The notes below the pieces were generated by a model. The model saw nothing but the letters and a program-made list of their open reading frames with translations. It had not been told where the DNA came from and ran no database searches. A stretch of DNA of 45,861 nucleotides from Glycomyces amatae. Lineage in GTDB: Bacteria; Actinomycetota; Actinomycetes; Mycobacteriales; Micromonosporaceae. Positions 26,885 to 35,483 of the stretch are shown here, piece by piece. Where the stretch lies: the NCBI RefSeq assembly GCF_020991375.1, contig NZ_JAJLQZ010000031.1:1-45861 (forward strand), read 5' to 3'. Position 1 is the first letter of the stretch. Every line of letters starts with the position of its first letter. The translations under genes were made by a program, and so were the position numbers.

Positions 26885-27295
26885 ATGACCATCAGTGGTG
26901 CTGAAACCCTCCTCGACGGCCTCGCCATCGGCCGCCTGCCCGACCGGCTGGGCGCGGCCTCGGACTTCGAGTTCGAATGGGGCGGGGTCGCCTTCGTCCA
27001 GCGCGTCTGGGAGTCCGAGGTGGAACCGGGCGTCTGGAGGGTCGACCTCCAGGTCCAGGTGATGCGCGGCGGGGCGCTCGAGGACCTGGACGCCCTGCGG
27101 GACTTCCTGGCCGAGTACCACGAGCGCGGCGACGACTGGAAGGCCGAGCCGTTCGGCGAGGACGGCCTCGCCTCCGAGCGCGAGGTCGCCCGGTTCCTGG
27201 CGCCGTCCCTGGCCGTCGAGGTCCGCGACCCGTTCGACCGCCAAGGCGCCGAACAGGTCCGCACGGTGGCGGCGTCCATCGCGCCGCAGTCCTGA
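26885..27295 (+). CDS. Hypothetical protein, 136 aa
   Basis: The ATG at 26885 was preferred because a -10-like TACAAT lies exactly six bases upstream. Longer frames cross the promoter. The protein is acidic, soluble and mixed alpha/beta (VWRVDLQVQVMRGG, then helical LDALRDFLAEYHERG), with no signal peptide, TM or recognisable family motif. It is divergent from the secreted nuclease gene and convergent with the PPTase gene. Confidence 0.65.
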   Translation: MTISGAETLLDGLAIGRLPDRLGAASDFEFEWGGVAFVQRVWESEVEPGVWRVDLQVQVMRGGALEDLDALRDFLAEYHERGDDWKAEPFGEDGLASEREVARFLAPSLAVEVRDPFDRQGAEQVRTVAASIAPQS

Positions 27296-27310
27296 CCCGG
27301 GCGCCGACGC

Positions 27311-27342
27311 GGTCGGCTCCGGGCCGCCTCCCGGGACCGACC
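27311..27342. terminator. Hairpin between convergent genes
   Basis: GGTCGG..CCGGG pairs with CCCGG..CCGACC around a six-base loop, with a short internal mismatch. It lies 15 bases after the stop at 27295, before the minus-strand PPTase gene. No T-tract follows. Confidence 0.4.
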
Positions 27343-27501
27343 CGCTGCGGCCGCCTCCTGTGCGCCTGAGGCGAACGGCGGCGCCTTCGCTCGACGCGAC
27401 CCTCGCGGCGCCGCACCTGGCGCTTCGCCTCTGCCGGCGCGGTCCGTTGCGGCCGGAACCCGCCCGTGACCGGGCCGCACCATGCGGCCCGCGACCGTCC
27501 T

Positions 27502-28251
27502 TCACCGCGGCGAGGAGGGCCGGCGGCCGGTGAACGCCACCGCCGCCGCATGCCCGTGCGGCATCGCCACGTCCGCGACACCGGGGCCCGGTCCGGGCCC
27601 GAGCCCGGCGTGCACTGAAGCCGGATCGAGCGCGAGCCCGGTGCCGAGCGCCTTGAGCCGCGCCTCCTTGCGCACCCACGCCCGCGCGAACGCCGAGCGC
27701 CGCTCGCGCGGCGGGAGCGCGTCGAACTCGCGGCGCTCGGCCGCGTCCAGGCACCCGAGCAGGTCCCGGACCGCCGCGTCCTCCGGCACCGGCTCCACGT
27801 CGACGCCGACCGGCTCGGACGCGAACGCCGCCAAGGCGAACGCGCCACCGTGCGAGAGCGAGAAGTGCAGCCGCGGCTCACCGGCCACGGCCGGTCGGCC
27901 GTGCGGTCCGCCGCACAGCGGGCACGCCTCGGCGAACAGCTGGAGCGAGGCCGGGTCGCCGCCGAGGTACGCGGCCAGCAGCAGCCGCAGCATGACGTGG
28001 GCGACGGTGTACCGCTCCCGGTCCGCCGCACGGAGGAACCCGGCCGCCCGCTCCGCCTCGTCCCCGCTCAGCACCGCAGGGTCGACCCGGCAGGCCCGGT
28101 CCGCCGCGAACACCGCGAAGTCCCCGGGCGCGGGCCGGACCAGGCCCGGCGGTGCCGCGCCGTCGAACCGCACCGGGACCGTCCTGCCGCCGGTCGCGCT
28201 GAGACGCAGCCGATCGTGGTGATCCGCAGTAGACAAGTGAACTCCTCTCAT
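27502..28251 (-). CDS. Sfp-type 4'-phosphopantetheinyl transferase, 249 aa
   Basis: This enzyme transfers phosphopantetheine from CoA to the conserved Ser of carrier domains, here presumably those of the adjacent NRPSs. Sfp-family motifs are clear: HFSLSHGGAFALAA (about 128-141), GVDVEPV (about 148-154, Mg-binding) and ARAWVRKEARLKALGTG (about 189-205). ATG 28251 is used. However, the first codons contain GAGAGGAG followed closely by an in-frame TTG (28236), which might be the real start and would make a 244-residue protein. It lies past the exporter gene at the end of the cluster, separated by the opposite-strand isochorismatase-like gene. Confidence 0.93.
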   Translation of the reverse strand: MRGVHLSTADHHDRLRLSATGGRTVPVRFDGAAPPGLVRPAPGDFAVFAADRACRVDPAVLSGDEAERAAGFLRAADRERYTVAHVMLRLLLAAYLGGDPASLQLFAEACPLCGGPHGRPAVAGEPRLHFSLSHGGAFALAAFASEPVGVDVEPVPEDAAVRDLLGCLDAAERREFDALPPRERRSAFARAWVRKEARLKALGTGLALDPASVHAGLGPGPGPGVADVAMPHGHAAAVAFTGRRPSSPR

Positions 28252-28461
28252 CGGGAGGCGTCGGCCCGAGCGCCGGTCGCGCCCGCCAGGTGCGGCGTCG
28301 CGTGAAGATGATCCGAGGCCGACACGGGTTTCCGGACGGCGGCGGCCCGACGCGCCTGCGCCCTCGACGGCCGCGAGGCCCGGCCCGACGCTCGCGACCG
28401 GCTCCGCCGCGCGGGGGCGAGCTGCGGCCGCGACCAGGATCCGCTAGGGCACGATGGGGTG

Positions 28462-28974
28462 ATGCAGATCGACTCCCGAAGCGGCGCACTGGTCCTCATC
28501 GACCTCATGCCGCGCATCATCGCCCTGGACACGAGCCCCCGCACCGGCGCCGAAGTCCGCGACCGGTGCCTCGCCCTCGCCGACGGCGCCCGCAAAGCGG
28601 GGGCCCTGGTGGTCTGGGTCCGAGTCGAGCGGCCGAACGTGGACGAGCAGCCGCCCGGCAGCGGCCTCGACGAGGCGTGCGCGCCGCGCGAGGACGAACC
28701 GGTGGTCGTCAAGCGCGCCTGGAGCGGCTTCCACGAGACCGGCCTCCACGCCCTCCTCACCGCGCGCGGCATCGAGACCGTGGCGGTCGCGGGCCTGGTG
28801 ACCACGTTCGGCGTGGAGTCGACCGCCCGCACCGCCGCCGACCACGGCTACCGGGTGGTGCTGCCGACCGACGCCATGGCCGCGTTCAGCGCCGAGGCGC
28901 ACACCTTCGCCGAGGAGCTGGTGTTCCCCTCCATCGGCACGGTGTGCGCCTCCGACGACGTCGAATGGGCTTAG
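28462..28974 (+). CDS. Isochorismatase-fold hydrolase lacking the catalytic cysteine, 170 aa
   Basis: ATG 28462 was used; GTG 28459 directly before it is possible. The isochorismatase/cysteine-hydrolase fold is recognisable. Asp14 lies in ALVLIDLMP, Lys84 in VVVKRAWSGF, and the motif that normally ends in the nucleophilic Cys (x-T-x-x-C-V-E-S-T) reads TTFGVESTA with Gly117. Cysteine amidohydrolases of this fold need that Cys. From memory, true isochorismatases such as PhzD do not, so a vinyl-ether hydrolysis is possible, as is loss of activity. It is the only plus-strand gene inside the cluster and overlaps the exporter stop by three bases. Confidence 0.82.
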   Translation: MQIDSRSGALVLIDLMPRIIALDTSPRTGAEVRDRCLALADGARKAGALVVWVRVERPNVDEQPPGSGLDEACAPREDEPVVVKRAWSGFHETGLHALLTARGIETVAVAGLVTTFGVESTARTAADHGYRVVLPTDAMAAFSAEAHTFAEELVFPSIGTVCASDDVEWA

Positions 28975-30251
28975 GACGACGCGGCGGCCTTCGCCTCCTC
29001 CCGCTGCTCGGGCTCCGGCTCGGGGTCGTTGAGCCCCAGCTCGTCCGCGAAGGAGCGGCGGCGGTACTTCCAGGCCACGAACGCGGCCGGGGCCGCCGTC
29101 GACAGCGTCGCGATGAGCAGCAGCGGCGCGAACAGGCCCGCCAGCAGCATCGGGCCGGCCAGCGCCGAACCCGCCGGCGAGGTGGACTGGAGCAGCGTCC
29201 GCATGAACGTCATCGTGCGGCCGCGGATGTCGGCCGGGATGCGCGCCAGGCGCAGCACCTGCGCCGAGACGGTCATCGGCGTGGACACGAACTCGAGGAT
29301 CATGAGGCCCAGCAGGATCATCCACACCTGCGGCCCGAACATGAACAGCAGGCCCAGGCCGCCGATCAGCTGGAGCACGCCCACGCGCAGCATCTGCCGG
29401 TCGGTGGGTTTGACGACGCCGGACAGGAACGCGCCGATGAGCGCCCCGCTGTTGGCGATGCCGAGCACCACGCCGAGCGTCCCGGCCCCCGCGTGGAGCT
29501 GCTCGACCACGAGCCACGGTATGACCACGCGGATCATGCCCACGGTGGCGTTGAACAGCGCGAAGCTGACGGTGGTCCACACCAGGACGTCGTCGCGTTT
29601 GAACAGCGCGAACACCGGCTTCCACCCGAAGCTCTGCTTGAGGCTCATGCTGGTGTTGCCCTCGGGCGCGGCCAGCGGGGACTTGATCGCCATGACGCAG
29701 GCGGCGAACACGAGGTAGGTCAGGGCGTCGAGGACGAGCACCGTCGGCGCGTCGAAGATCCCGATGAGCACGCCGCCGATGGCCGGGCCGGCGATGCCCG
29801 CCGCGCCGTAGGCGATCGACTCGAGGGCGGTCGCCGAGTGCAGCGCCCGCTTCTCGACCAGCTCGGGGACGAGCGTGGGGACCACCGCGAGCGGCACGAT
29901 CTTCAGCAGGCCGTAGACGCCCGCCGCCAGGTACAGGTGCCACAGCTCGAGGTTGCCGGTGAACGCGATGATCGGGACGATGCCCACCACGAGGGCCCGC
30001 AGCACCGAGTCGGCGATGAGCAGGAACCGCCGCGAGAGGCGGTCCATGAGCGGGCCGATCACGGTGCCGCCGAGGATGATCGGCAGCGTGTAGCAGACGG
30101 CCATGACGGCGACCGAGCCCGCGTTGCCGATGGTGATGGCCAGCCAGGCCAGCGCGGTCCAGGTCGCGCCGTCGCCGATGAGGCTGACGACCGAACCGGA
30201 CCACAATAGACGGTAGTCGCGGTTCTTCAGGACTGAGATGAGTTCTCTCAC
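28971..30251 (-). CDS. MFS transporter, probable exporter of the cluster product, 426 aa
   Basis: GTG 30251 lies eight bases past the NRPS-2 stop, with an RBS ggaggt inside the end of that gene region. Ten to twelve hydrophobic helices and the motif-A-like GPLMDRLSRR (about 66-75) place it in the major facilitator superfamily, in the MFS_3/EntS-like branch that exports siderophores and drugs. The C-terminal 30 residues are charged (EPEPEQREEAKAAASS). Operon position after the NRPS genes suggests export of, or self-resistance to, their product. Confidence 0.9.
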   Translation of the reverse strand: MRELISVLKNRDYRLLWSGSVVSLIGDGATWTALAWLAITIGNAGSVAVMAVCYTLPIILGGTVIGPLMDRLSRRFLLIADSVLRALVVGIVPIIAFTGNLELWHLYLAAGVYGLLKIVPLAVVPTLVPELVEKRALHSATALESIAYGAAGIAGPAIGGVLIGIFDAPTVLVLDALTYLVFAACVMAIKSPLAAPEGNTSMSLKQSFGWKPVFALFKRDDVLVWTTVSFALFNATVGMIRVVIPWLVVEQLHAGAGTLGVVLGIANSGALIGAFLSGVVKPTDRQMLRVGVLQLIGGLGLLFMFGPQVWMILLGLMILEFVSTPMTVSAQVLRLARIPADIRGRTMTFMRTLLQSTSPAGSALAGPMLLAGLFAPLLLIATLSTAAPAAFVAWKYRRRSFADELGLNDPEPEPEQREEAKAAASS

Positions 30252-30258
30252 GGGGGTC

Positions 30259-33200
30259 TTACCTCCTGGAGGTGTCGGTTGAACGGTGGTCGGCGGCGAT
30301 GAAGGCGGCGACGTCGCGCGCGCGGGTGCGCGCGAAGTAGTGGCCGCCGCCGTCGAGTTCGCGCAGGCTGACGTCGGCGGCGATCTGGGTCCAGTCGCGG
30401 TGGGACTCGCGGTAGCCGGCGACGAGCCGGTCGTCCGCGGTGCCCACGAACGTGACCGGGGTGCGCAGGCGCACCGGCTCGGGGCGCTCCTGGGCGTCGA
30501 TGAAGTAGCGGTGCCCCGAGGCGCTGTCGTGCTGGAACATGCGGCAGATGAAGTCGCGCTGGTCCGGTTCGAGCCCGTCGGCCTCGGTGAAGCCGGTGCG
30601 CTCGATGAGCCAGGCGATGATCTCGTCGTCGGTGAGGCCCTCGGCGACCTCGATGGCCTCCCGCAGGTACCCGACCGGGTTGAGGAGCTTGGCGCCCAGG
30701 TAGAGGCGGCGCACGTCGGCCCCGCGCTCCTCGAGCAGCCGGCAGGTCTCGACGGCGGCGGCCGCGCCGAAGCAGTGGCCCCACAGGATCACCGGGCCCT
30801 CGACGCGGGCGGCGATGTCGTCGGCGACGAGCCGGCCCGTCTCCGCGATGGTCGTGAGCGCCTCGCCGGGGAACCGCGGGTCGTGGCCGGGGAACTCGAC
30901 GGCGTGCACGGCGACGCCGGGCGCGGCCGCCCGGACCGCTCCGGCCAGGTCCAGGAAGTTCGACGGGTGGCCGGCGGCGTACGGGAAGCACACGAGCGTC
31001 GCGGACGGCGGCCCCTCCGCGGCCGTGAGCCGCCGCAGGACCCCCTCCTCGGCGGCGGGGCCCGCGTCGAGGAGCGCTGCGAGGTCGAGCAGCCGCGGGT
31101 GCTCCATGACGTCGATGAGGCTCGCCGCCCCGCCGAGGCCCATGGTCACGCGCATCGCGGTGAGCGAGTTCCCGCCGAGCTCGAAGAAGTCGTCGGCGCG
31201 GCCGATCTCCTCGGCCGGGATGCCGAGGACCTTCTCCCAGACCGCGGCGACGCGGCGCTCGGCGTCGCCCGCCGGCGGCGCGAACCCCTCCGCGACCGCC
31301 TCCTCCACCGCGGCCGCCTCGTCGAGGACCTCCAGTTCCCCTGCGGGCGTCCATCTTCCGCGCTCGCCGGTGTCCCGGAAGGCGCCCTCGTACGACTCGT
31401 CGTCGAGCACGACGACCCGCCCGGGGGTCCCGACCGGCGCGGGCATCCCGTGCGCGTCGAGGACCCGCACGGCGCCGCCGAACCGCTCCAGGGCCGCGCT
31501 CCCGCGCGGGTACGCCTCCTCGACGAGCGAGCGCTCCGCCTCGTCGAGGAGCGACAGGGCCGTGTACTCGCCGCCCGGGTCCGCCGTCATGAGCTCCAGG
31601 GCGCGCACGTAGTAGCCGCCGATGCGCCTGATCTGCTCCGCGCTGATGCGGCCGGAGTGGTAGTGCAGGCTCAGGCGCACGTTGTCGTGGAAGAAGTGCC
31701 GCGAGACCTCGCAGCGCAGCGGGAACTCGGTCTCGGCCTGCACGAGCACGTTGAGCAGGTCGAACTCGGGCAGCCGCTTCAACTCCTTGAGCAGGTAGAA
31801 GTGGGTGAAGTTGAACGTGGACTCGAACAGGGTCCGCTGGGTCCCCAGGTCCTGCTTCATCTTCGCCATCGGGTAGCGCCGGTGGGGGAGCAGGTCGGTC
31901 TCGGCCCGGTACACCGCCCCCACGAGGTCGGCCCACGAGCCGGGCCCCTGGTCGACCCGGAACGGGACGGTGTTGAGGAACATCCCGATGGCGCGCTCGG
32001 CCCCGGCCGCCTCGGGCCGCCCCGAGTGCTCGTAGCCGGTGGCCGCGCGGTCGTCGCCGCTGATGACGGCCATGACCCGCAGGTGCGCGGCCATGAGCAC
32101 GTTCTTCACCGGCACGGCGAGGTCGTCGGCGAGCGCCCTGATCGCGTCCGACAGCTCCAGCGGGATGTCGAAGTGGCTGAGCACCACCTCGTTCGGGGCG
32201 TCGGGCGCCGCGAGCGAGGGGACCTCGGTGAACGGGTGCTCCCGCAGCCGCTCGGCCCAGAACCCGCGGTCCTCCGTCGACGCGAGGGACCGCAGCTCGA
32301 GGCCCACGTAGTCGCGCTGGTGGTTCGCGCCCGAGTCCGGCCCGACCTCCTCCCCGGCGCGCAGCCGGTGGTAGATGTCGAAGACCTCGGCGTGGACCCG
32401 GTTGATGCTCCATCCATCCACACAGGAGTTGTGGAGGCTGATGTTGTAGCGGTACAGCTCCGGCCCGAGGACCTGGACGTGCAGCTTGAGGAGGCTCCCG
32501 GGCCGCTCCCAGTCGAACTCGCGGGCCTTCTCGGCGGCGCTCCACTCCTCGAACCAGGCCTGCTGCTCCGCTGTGTCCATGCCGCGCTGGTCCGCGACCT
32601 CGAGCGGCAGCGGCGCGCTGCGGTGCACCACCTGGAGGTAGTCGCGGAAGCCGTCCAGGTGGTAGGTGGTGCGCAGCATCGGGTTGCGCTCCACCGCGAG
32701 CGCCACGGCCCGCGCGAACCGCTCCTCGTCGAACGGCGCCTGGATGAGGTAGGTGATGATGTCGTGGTACTCGGCGGTGCCGCGGATCATCTCGCTCTGG
32801 AAGATCAGGCCCGCCTGGAGCATCGACAGCGGATAGGCGTCCTCGGCGTCCTCCGGCAGCCGCGCCCGGTCCTCCTCGGCCACGAGCGCGAACGGCGCGA
32901 GCTCGTCCGCCCCCGTGTCGACCGCCTCGCCGGTCCGCTCCCCGAGGTACGCGGCGAGCTCGGCGATGGTGGGGTGCGCGAAGAACTCCTGGAACGTGAA
33001 GTTCAGGCCCGCCCGGCGGGCCTTGGCGAGCACCACCACGAAGTGGATCGAGTCGCCGCCCACCGAGAAGAAGTTGTCCCGCACGCCGACCCGTTCGAGC
33101 CCGAGCGCCTCGCACCAGATCCCGGCCAGCAGCCGCTCGGTGCCGTCCCGCGGCTCGGAGGGGCCCGCGGACCCGCCGCCCCGCTTGAGCTCCGGCAGCG

Positions 33201-35448
33201 CCTTCCGGTCGAGCTTCCCGTTGGGCGACAGCGGCATCGCGTCGAGCACGGCGATCCTCGCGGGCACCATGTACTCGGGGAGCCGCTCGCGCAGGTGCGC
33301 GCCCAGGTCCGCCTCGGCGGCGTCGCCGGTGACGTACCCGTGGAGCACCTGCCCGTCTCCGGCGACCCGCACGACCGCCGCGGCCTCCCGCACCCCGGGG
33401 TGCTCCGCGAGGGCCGCCTCGATCTCGCCGAGCTCGATCCGGTAGCCGCGGACCTTCACCTGGTGGTCGATGCGCCCCAGGTAGGCGATGCTCCCGTCGG
33501 GGAGCCACTGCGCGAGGTCGCCGGTGCGGTACACGCGCTCCTCCCCGGGGAACGGGTCCTCCACGAACCGCTCGGCGGTCAGCTCCGGCCGGTGCAGGTA
33601 GCCGCGGGCCAGGCCGGCGCCGGCGATGCACAGCTCGCCGGGGATCCCGGGCGGGAGCGGGCGCAGCCGCTCGTCCACCACGTGGAGCCGCAGGTTCTCG
33701 ATCGGCCGCCCGATCGGCACGATCTCGGGGTCGGGGTCGTCGCACGGGAAGTGCGAGACGTCCACCGTGGCCTCGGTGGGGCCGTAGAGGTTCACCAGGC
33801 GGGTCCCGTTCGGGGCCAGCAGCCGGTGGAACTCCCGCACCAGGGCCGGGCTCAGCGCCTCGCCGCTCGCGAACACCTGCCGCAGCCCCGCGAGCCGACC
33901 CGCCGCGCCCGCGGACGCGACGTACTCCAGGAACACCGCGAGCATCGACGGCACGAAGTGCATCGTCGTCACCCCGGTCGACTCGACCGCGGCGATGATC
34001 GCCTCCGGGTTCCCGGCGTCGCCGGGCCCGAGGAGCGACACGGCGGCGCCCTCGCGCATCCACCAGAACAGCTCCCACACCGACACGTCGAACGCGATCG
34101 GGGTCTTCTGGAGGATCGCGTCCGACGCCCCGATCGGGTAGGCGTGCTGCATCCACGCGATCCGGTTGAGCGCCGCCCGGTGCTCGACCGCCGCGCCCTT
34201 CGGGTTCCCGGTGGAACCGGAGGTGTAGATGACGTACATGAGGTCGGAGGCGTCCCCGACCGGTTCGGGCGCCTCGCGCCTGGCGTCCCAGGACGCGGGG
34301 TCGTCGAGGTCCACCGCGGCGGTCCCCTCCGGGACCTTCCCGAGGTGGGCCCGCTGCGCGCACACCAGCGCGGCCTGCGAGTCGCCCAGGACGTACGCGA
34401 TCCGCGCGGCCGGGTGGCCCGGGTCGACCGGCAGGTACGCGCCCCCGGCCTTGAGCACGGCGAGGACCGCGGCCATCATCGCGAAGGACCGGTCGGCCAT
34501 CACCGCGACGACCGAGTCGCGCCCGACGCCGCGCTCGCGCAGCGTCCACGCCAGGCGGTTCGCGGCCTCGTCCAGCTCCGCGTACGTGTGCGACCCGCCG
34601 CCGCAGCGGACCGCGACCGCGTCCGGCGCCTCGGCCGCCCGGCGCGCGAACATCTCGTGGAACCGCACCGAGTCGTCCAGGTCCCGGCCGGTGTCGTTGA
34701 CCGCCTCCAGGAGCCGCCGGTCGTCCCCGCCGAGCAGCGAGACCTCCGCAAGGGCCCGTTCGGGTTCGGCGCACATGCCGTCGAGCAGCAGCGCGAAGTG
34801 CGCGGCCAGCCGCGCGGCCGCGTCCGCGCCGCGCACCGCCCGGTCGTGCTCCAGGCGCAGCCGCAGCCCCGCCGCGTCGCCCGCGAACGCGAACACGACG
34901 GGCGGCGGCGCCGCGAACGCCTCGTGCAGCCCCTCGAGCCGCACGCCGACGTCGAAGAACGGGTTCGCGCCCTCGGCCCGGTCCAGGCCGAGGTGGTCGG
35001 CGAGGACCTCGAACGGGTAGTCGTGGTACTTCTCGGCCTCGGCGATCGCCGTCGACGCCGCGGGCGTCAGGGTCCGCAGCGACGCCCCGGCGTCCACGTC
35101 GACCTGGACGGGCACCGCGGTCGCGAGCGGTTCGGCGGCCCGGTCGCGGTCGACCGGGAGCGGCTGCCCGACGGTGACGGTCCCCGCGCCCCCGTACCGG
35201 TGCAGCAGGGCCGCCACCGCGGCCGTGAGCAGCGAGTGGAGCGCGGTCGCGTCGCCCCGGCCGAACCGGTCGAGCGCCGCGGCGGTCGCGTCCGCGATCC
35301 GGAGCTCGACGGCGCCGCGCCCGGTGCCGTCGCCGCGCTCGGCGCGGAAGCCGGTCTTCTCCCATCCGGTCGGGAACCGCCTGCTCCAGAAGGCGGTCGC
35401 GTACGGGCGGCGGGCCGCCTCGATCTTCAGCTGTCCCAGTGTTTTCAC
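30259..35448 (-). CDS. Nonribosomal peptide synthetase 2: partial C - A(Ser) - T - C - vestigial A - T - Cys-thioesterase, 1729 aa
   Basis: Start GTG 35448 (KTLGQLKIEAARRP) has gaaaggga upstream. Residues 1-245 are the C-terminal half of a condensation domain. An A domain spans about 260-755 (YVIYTSGSTGNPKG, NLYGPTEATVD, YRTGDLAQW, NGKLDRKAL). By eye its pocket reads D454 V455 W458 H497 F526 S528 L554 V562 D563 K745, the classical Ser code. T domain: GGDSI, Ser800. C domain (868-1300): His motif HNSCVDGWS at 1006-1014, with Asn1007 replacing the catalytic His. Residues 1300-1390 look like only the end of an A domain. Second T: GGNSL, Ser1428. TE (1480-1725): GHCFG with Cys1559 as nucleophile, and GGGHYF His. 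It is the terminal, product-releasing subunit. Confidence 0.93.
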   Translation of the reverse strand: MKTLGQLKIEAARRPYATAFWSRRFPTGWEKTGFRAERGDGTGRGAVELRIADATAAALDRFGRGDATALHSLLTAAVAALLHRYGGAGTVTVGQPLPVDRDRAAEPLATAVPVQVDVDAGASLRTLTPAASTAIAEAEKYHDYPFEVLADHLGLDRAEGANPFFDVGVRLEGLHEAFAAPPPVVFAFAGDAAGLRLRLEHDRAVRGADAAARLAAHFALLLDGMCAEPERALAEVSLLGGDDRRLLEAVNDTGRDLDDSVRFHEMFARRAAEAPDAVAVRCGGGSHTYAELDEAANRLAWTLRERGVGRDSVVAVMADRSFAMMAAVLAVLKAGGAYLPVDPGHPAARIAYVLGDSQAALVCAQRAHLGKVPEGTAAVDLDDPASWDARREAPEPVGDASDLMYVIYTSGSTGNPKGAAVEHRAALNRIAWMQHAYPIGASDAILQKTPIAFDVSVWELFWWMREGAAVSLLGPGDAGNPEAIIAAVESTGVTTMHFVPSMLAVFLEYVASAGAAGRLAGLRQVFASGEALSPALVREFHRLLAPNGTRLVNLYGPTEATVDVSHFPCDDPDPEIVPIGRPIENLRLHVVDERLRPLPPGIPGELCIAGAGLARGYLHRPELTAERFVEDPFPGEERVYRTGDLAQWLPDGSIAYLGRIDHQVKVRGYRIELGEIEAALAEHPGVREAAAVVRVAGDGQVLHGYVTGDAAEADLGAHLRERLPEYMVPARIAVLDAMPLSPNGKLDRKALPELKRGGGSAGPSEPRDGTERLLAGIWCEALGLERVGVRDNFFSVGGDSIHFVVVLAKARRAGLNFTFQEFFAHPTIAELAAYLGERTGEAVDTGADELAPFALVAEEDRARLPEDAEDAYPLSMLQAGLIFQSEMIRGTAEYHDIITYLIQAPFDEERFARAVALAVERNPMLRTTYHLDGFRDYLQVVHRSAPLPLEVADQRGMDTAEQQAWFEEWSAAEKAREFDWERPGSLLKLHVQVLGPELYRYNISLHNSCVDGWSINRVHAEVFDIYHRLRAGEEVGPDSGANHQRDYVGLELRSLASTEDRGFWAERLREHPFTEVPSLAAPDAPNEVVLSHFDIPLELSDAIRALADDLAVPVKNVLMAAHLRVMAVISGDDRAATGYEHSGRPEAAGAERAIGMFLNTVPFRVDQGPGSWADLVGAVYRAETDLLPHRRYPMAKMKQDLGTQRTLFESTFNFTHFYLLKELKRLPEFDLLNVLVQAETEFPLRCEVSRHFFHDNVRLSLHYHSGRISAEQIRRIGGYYVRALELMTADPGGEYTALSLLDEAERSLVEEAYPRGSAALERFGGAVRVLDAHGMPAPVGTPGRVVVLDDESYEGAFRDTGERGRWTPAGELEVLDEAAAVEEAVAEGFAPPAGDAERRVAAVWEKVLGIPAEEIGRADDFFELGGNSLTAMRVTMGLGGAASLIDVMEHPRLLDLAALLDAGPAAEEGVLRRLTAAEGPPSATLVCFPYAAGHPSNFLDLAGAVRAAAPGVAVHAVEFPGHDPRFPGEALTTIAETGRLVADDIAARVEGPVILWGHCFGAAAAVETCRLLEERGADVRRLYLGAKLLNPVGYLREAIEVAEGLTDDEIIAWLIERTGFTEADGLEPDQRDFICRMFQHDSASGHRYFIDAQERPEPVRLRTPVTFVGTADDRLVAGYRESHRDWTQIAADVSLRELDGGGHYFARTRARDVAAFIAADHRSTDTSRR

Positions 35449-35483
35449 CAGAGAATCCCTTTCAGGGTGCGAGTGCAGGGGGG

